A program made the position numbers and the translations under genes. A stretch of DNA of 34,471 bases from Fumia sp045645505 (lineage in GTDB: Bacteria > Bacillota > Clostridia > Oscillospirales > Ruminococcaceae), in assembly GCA_045645505.1 (NCBI GenBank), contig JAZRIW010000021.1:1-34471 (forward strand), given 5' to 3'. Shown here piece by piece: positions 32,471-34,471 of this stretch. Numbering within the stretch: position 1 is the stretch's first letter; each line of letters starts with the position of its first letter. Below the pieces are notes generated by a model, which was given only the letters and a program-made list of their open reading frames with translations, was not told where the DNA came from and did not search any database.

Positions 32471-33256
32471 ATGGAATTTTCATTACCTATTATTATTTTC
32501 GTGGTACTCGGACTGCTTTCGGGAATTTTGCTTTCCATCTTTTCAAAAATCTTCTCTGTAGATCATGACGCAAGAATTGATGAAATAAAAGATAGTCTTC
32601 CGAATGCTAACTGTGGTGCCTGCGGATATTCAGGCTGTGAAGCTTATGCCTCAGCTATTGTAAACGAAGGTGCAAAAACAGGGCTATGTATTCCCGGCGG
32701 TGACGTAGTATCAAAAAAGCTCAGCGAAATTATGGGGGTTGCTTTTGAAGATATTATTGAACGCAAAGCAGTTGTACGTTGTAACGGAAAATGCGGAGTA
32801 GCAAAAGACAAATACATCTATTACGGAGCAATGTCCTGTGCCGCATCAAATGTCCTTTACAGCGGAAAAAAAGCTTGTACTTCAGGCTGTTTAGGACTCG
32901 GTGACTGTGTTAAAGTTTGTAAATTCGGTGCTATCAGCATAGTTGATAATATTGCTGTTATTGACCGAGAAAAATGCACAGGCTGTGGAATATGTAAAAA
33001 TGCTTGCCCCAATAACCTTATTGGTGTCTTTGAAGAAGAAAAAGATGTTGAAATCATCTGCAGCAGCCATTTTAATGCAAAAGAAACAATAAAAATGTGC
33101 GAAAACGGATGCATCGGTTGTCGTAAATGTGAAAAAACTTGTCCAAGTGAAGCAATTACAGTTTCTGAAAATCATGCCGTAATCGACCACGATAAATGTA
33201 CTGCTTGTGGTGAATGCATCGCAGTTTGCCCAAGAAAATGTATTAAAAAATTATAA
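32471..33256 (+). CDS. rnfB: RNF complex subunit RnfB (ferredoxin-oxidising, multi Fe-S)
   Basis: The 261-residue protein has an N-terminal membrane helix (about residues 5-25), then a 4Fe-4S domain (NCGACGYSGCEAYA with a later Cys). A middle region with spaced cysteines follows (CNGKC, SCAAS, CTSGCLGLGDCVKVC). Ferredoxin-type clusters come after it: CTGCGICKNACP, CIGCRKCEKTCP and CTACGECIAVCP. It accepts electrons from reduced ferredoxin at the cytoplasmic face. The length is within the clostridial range. It closes the rnf operon and is followed at once by a terminator. Confidence 0.96.
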   Translation: MEFSLPIIIFVVLGLLSGILLSIFSKIFSVDHDARIDEIKDSLPNANCGACGYSGCEAYASAIVNEGAKTGLCIPGGDVVSKKLSEIMGVAFEDIIERKAVVRCNGKCGVAKDKYIYYGAMSCAASNVLYSGKKACTSGCLGLGDCVKVCKFGAISIVDNIAVIDREKCTGCGICKNACPNNLIGVFEEEKDVEIICSSHFNAKETIKMCENGCIGCRKCEKTCPSEAITVSENHAVIDHDKCTACGECIAVCPRKCIKKL

Positions 33257-33290
33257 AAAAACGGCAAGATTTTTCTTGCCGTTTTTATTT
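33257..33290 (+). terminator. Terminator of the apbE-rnf operon
   Basis: ACGGCAAGA and TCTTGCCGT pair around TTTT, extended by flanking A and T runs, and TTTTTATTT follows. It lies immediately after the rnfB stop. Confidence 0.92.
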
Positions 33291-33319
33291 ATGTACACAT
33301 TTTATTCATATTTTACTGA

Positions 33320-33325
33320 TAATAT
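33320..33325 (+). promoter_or_regulatory. Possible extended -10 of the LTA-synthase-like gene
   Basis: TGA-TAATAT (TG extension at 33317-33318) lies about 33 bases before the ATG. No good -35 is present at the right distance, so this is tentative. Confidence 0.35.
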
Positions 33326-33358
33326 ATAAAAAGAAGATTTTGATACGGAGGTAATTTG

Positions 33359-34471
33359 ATGCAACAACTTAAAAATACTCCATTTTTTAATTCAAAAACA
33401 ACTAAAATATTATTACTGATATTATTTCCGTTTTTTATTTGCTTTATTACCGAATTAGGCCATATACAAAACACCAGAGAATTTTTTGCATTTTCTTTTA
33501 ATAATTTTGGAATAATAATCTTTGACTTAATTTTAATTTCTGCGATATTCTGGTTTGTAAGTTTACTTTTTAATCATACGTGGATTGGCGGATTGATAAC
33601 TTGCATTTTATTTTTTGGAAGTGCTTGTGTTGAGTATTATAAGTTCTATATTTCAGGTGCTCATTTCCTCTTCAGCGACCTTGCCATGACAAGAAACGTA
33701 GCCGATATGGCTCAGTTCACAAGAATACACTTTAACACGATATTATTTATCTTATTTTTACTTGCTTTACTGTATGCATTTCTGCTTTGGATTTGCGATA
33801 TAAAAATAAATAAAACTCTTATATTAAGAAGTACTGCTTCCATTACAATAGGATTAATAACTGTTTTAATGATTGCTATTCCCTCTTTCTTTAACCTTGT
33901 CTCAAATGCCTTTGGAATTGATAAAAGTTACAGCTTTAATGCAATTTCCGATAATGACAGATTCAATAATAACAACTTCATAACAAATTTCACAGTTTCT
34001 TTGAATCAGCAAATAACAAACAAAGTAAAAGAACCACTTAATTATTCAGAAGAACTTGTAAACAGTATGCTTGAAGAAACCGGCACGACTGAAGTTTTAG
34101 CCAATATAGTAAAACCAAATGTTATATTTATTATGTCAGAATCTTTTGGAGATTTCAGAAAGCTCAATACTACATCAGTTGGGGAAAATATCTACGAAAA
34201 ATTTGACCTTATAAAAAATGAAGCTTTTTCAAATGAAGCAGTTGTTCCGACGTTTGGCGGAAATACTGTGAGAACAGAATTTGAGCTCATGTTCGGTCTC
34301 CCGGTTAAATCACTTAAAGATGCTACTATTCCCCACTCATTGTTACCTGATGATATAGAATTTGACACATTCGCACAGATGTATAAAGAACAAGGTTATT
34401 CCACTACATATCTCCACCCATTCAGCTCAAGTTTTTACAATCGTGAAAATGCTTACAGCGAATATGGATTT
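33359..34471 (+). CDS. LTA synthase-like sulfatase, truncated by the window end
   Basis: The first 371 codons are present; the gene runs off the window. Five membrane helices fill the first ~190 residues (for example TKILLLILFPFFICFITEL), then an extracellular sulfatase-type domain begins at PNVIFIMSESFGD. Glu261 of that motif and Thr303 in FGGNTVRTEFELMFGLP occupy the metal-ligand and nucleophile positions of LtaS (Glu255 and Thr300 in S. aureus), so the enzyme should be a phosphoglycerol-type transferase. It may make lipoteichoic acid or modify another glycolipid. GGAGG lies 7 bases before the ATG. It follows the rnf terminator and is a separate unit. Confidence 0.9.
   Translation, partial: MQQLKNTPFFNSKTTKILLLILFPFFICFITELGHIQNTREFFAFSFNNFGIIIFDLILISAIFWFVSLLFNHTWIGGLITCILFFGSACVEYYKFYISGAHFLFSDLAMTRNVADMAQFTRIHFNTILFILFLLALLYAFLLWICDIKINKTLILRSTASITIGLITVLMIAIPSFFNLVSNAFGIDKSYSFNAISDNDRFNNNNFITNFTVSLNQQITNKVKEPLNYSEELVNSMLEETGTTEVLANIVKPNVIFIMSESFGDFRKLNTTSVGENIYEKFDLIKNEAFSNEAVVPTFGGNTVRTEFELMFGLPVKSLKDATIPHSLLPDDIEFDTFAQMYKEQGYSTTYLHPFSSSFYNRENAYSEYGF

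Overview
The window is a chromosomal segment of an AT-rich, low-GC Gram-positive anaerobe. It most resembles a gut-type Clostridia (Oscillospiraceae-like) genome. The evidence is the AGGAGG-type ribosome sites, the near-consensus TTGACA-17-TATAAT promoters, two glycyl-radical enzyme systems, an RNF complex, FtsEX with an M23 hydrolase, and an LTA-synthase-like sulfatase. No phage, IS transposase, tRNA, rRNA or CRISPR array was seen. It is a housekeeping and energy-metabolism region with several regulatory and architectural oddities.

Layout. Positions 1-1050 hold the rplM-rpsI ribosomal operon (minus strand) with its promoter and terminator. Positions 1218-7987 hold tex and a four-gene GldA/GldF/GldG/DUF4340 ABC cluster (minus). 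Positions 8105-10847 hold an unassigned ~656-residue glycyl-radical enzyme and its radical-SAM activase (minus). Positions 11048-11968 encode an S1-repeat RNA-binding protein (plus). Positions 12022-17312 hold a cell-envelope group on the minus strand: a CdaR/PucR-type regulator, ftsE, ftsX, a coiled-coil M23 hydrolase and a CtpA-type S41 protease. Positions 17639-19735 encode a Big2-VanY carboxypeptidase lipoprotein and a DUF348/G5/3D protein. Positions 20148-21193 are azlCD, followed by a MITE-like repeat. Positions 21351-24312 are pflB-pflA, preceded by what reads as a complete ZTP (pfl-motif) riboswitch with an overlapping intrinsic terminator. Positions 24580-24915 encode a DUF1622 membrane protein. 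Positions 25052-33256 form an extracytosolic flavin module: a divergent FMN-binding lipoprotein, then apbE, a NusG-II protein, a Gx transporter and rnfC-D-G-E-A-B. Positions 33359-34471 are a truncated LTA synthase.

How it works together. PFL and its activase make formate and acetyl-CoA under apparent ZMP/ZTP control. The RNF complex couples reduced ferredoxin and NAD to an ion gradient. ApbE, encoded at the head of the same operon, attaches FMN covalently to RnfG, RnfD and probably the neighbouring lipoprotein. The most unusual architecture is an rnfD whose C-terminus carries a whole extra RnfG-like unit (membrane helix plus FMN_bind domain). That unit shares an exact 49-bp block with the adjacent rnfG, but its flavinylation motif is altered.

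The cell-wall genes are tied together by WalR-type direct repeats (TGTAAC-N5-TGTAAT). One lies upstream of the cdaR-ftsEX group and two lie upstream of the 3D-domain gene, which suggests common envelope control. All functions are inferred from sequence motifs and context; no database search was run.
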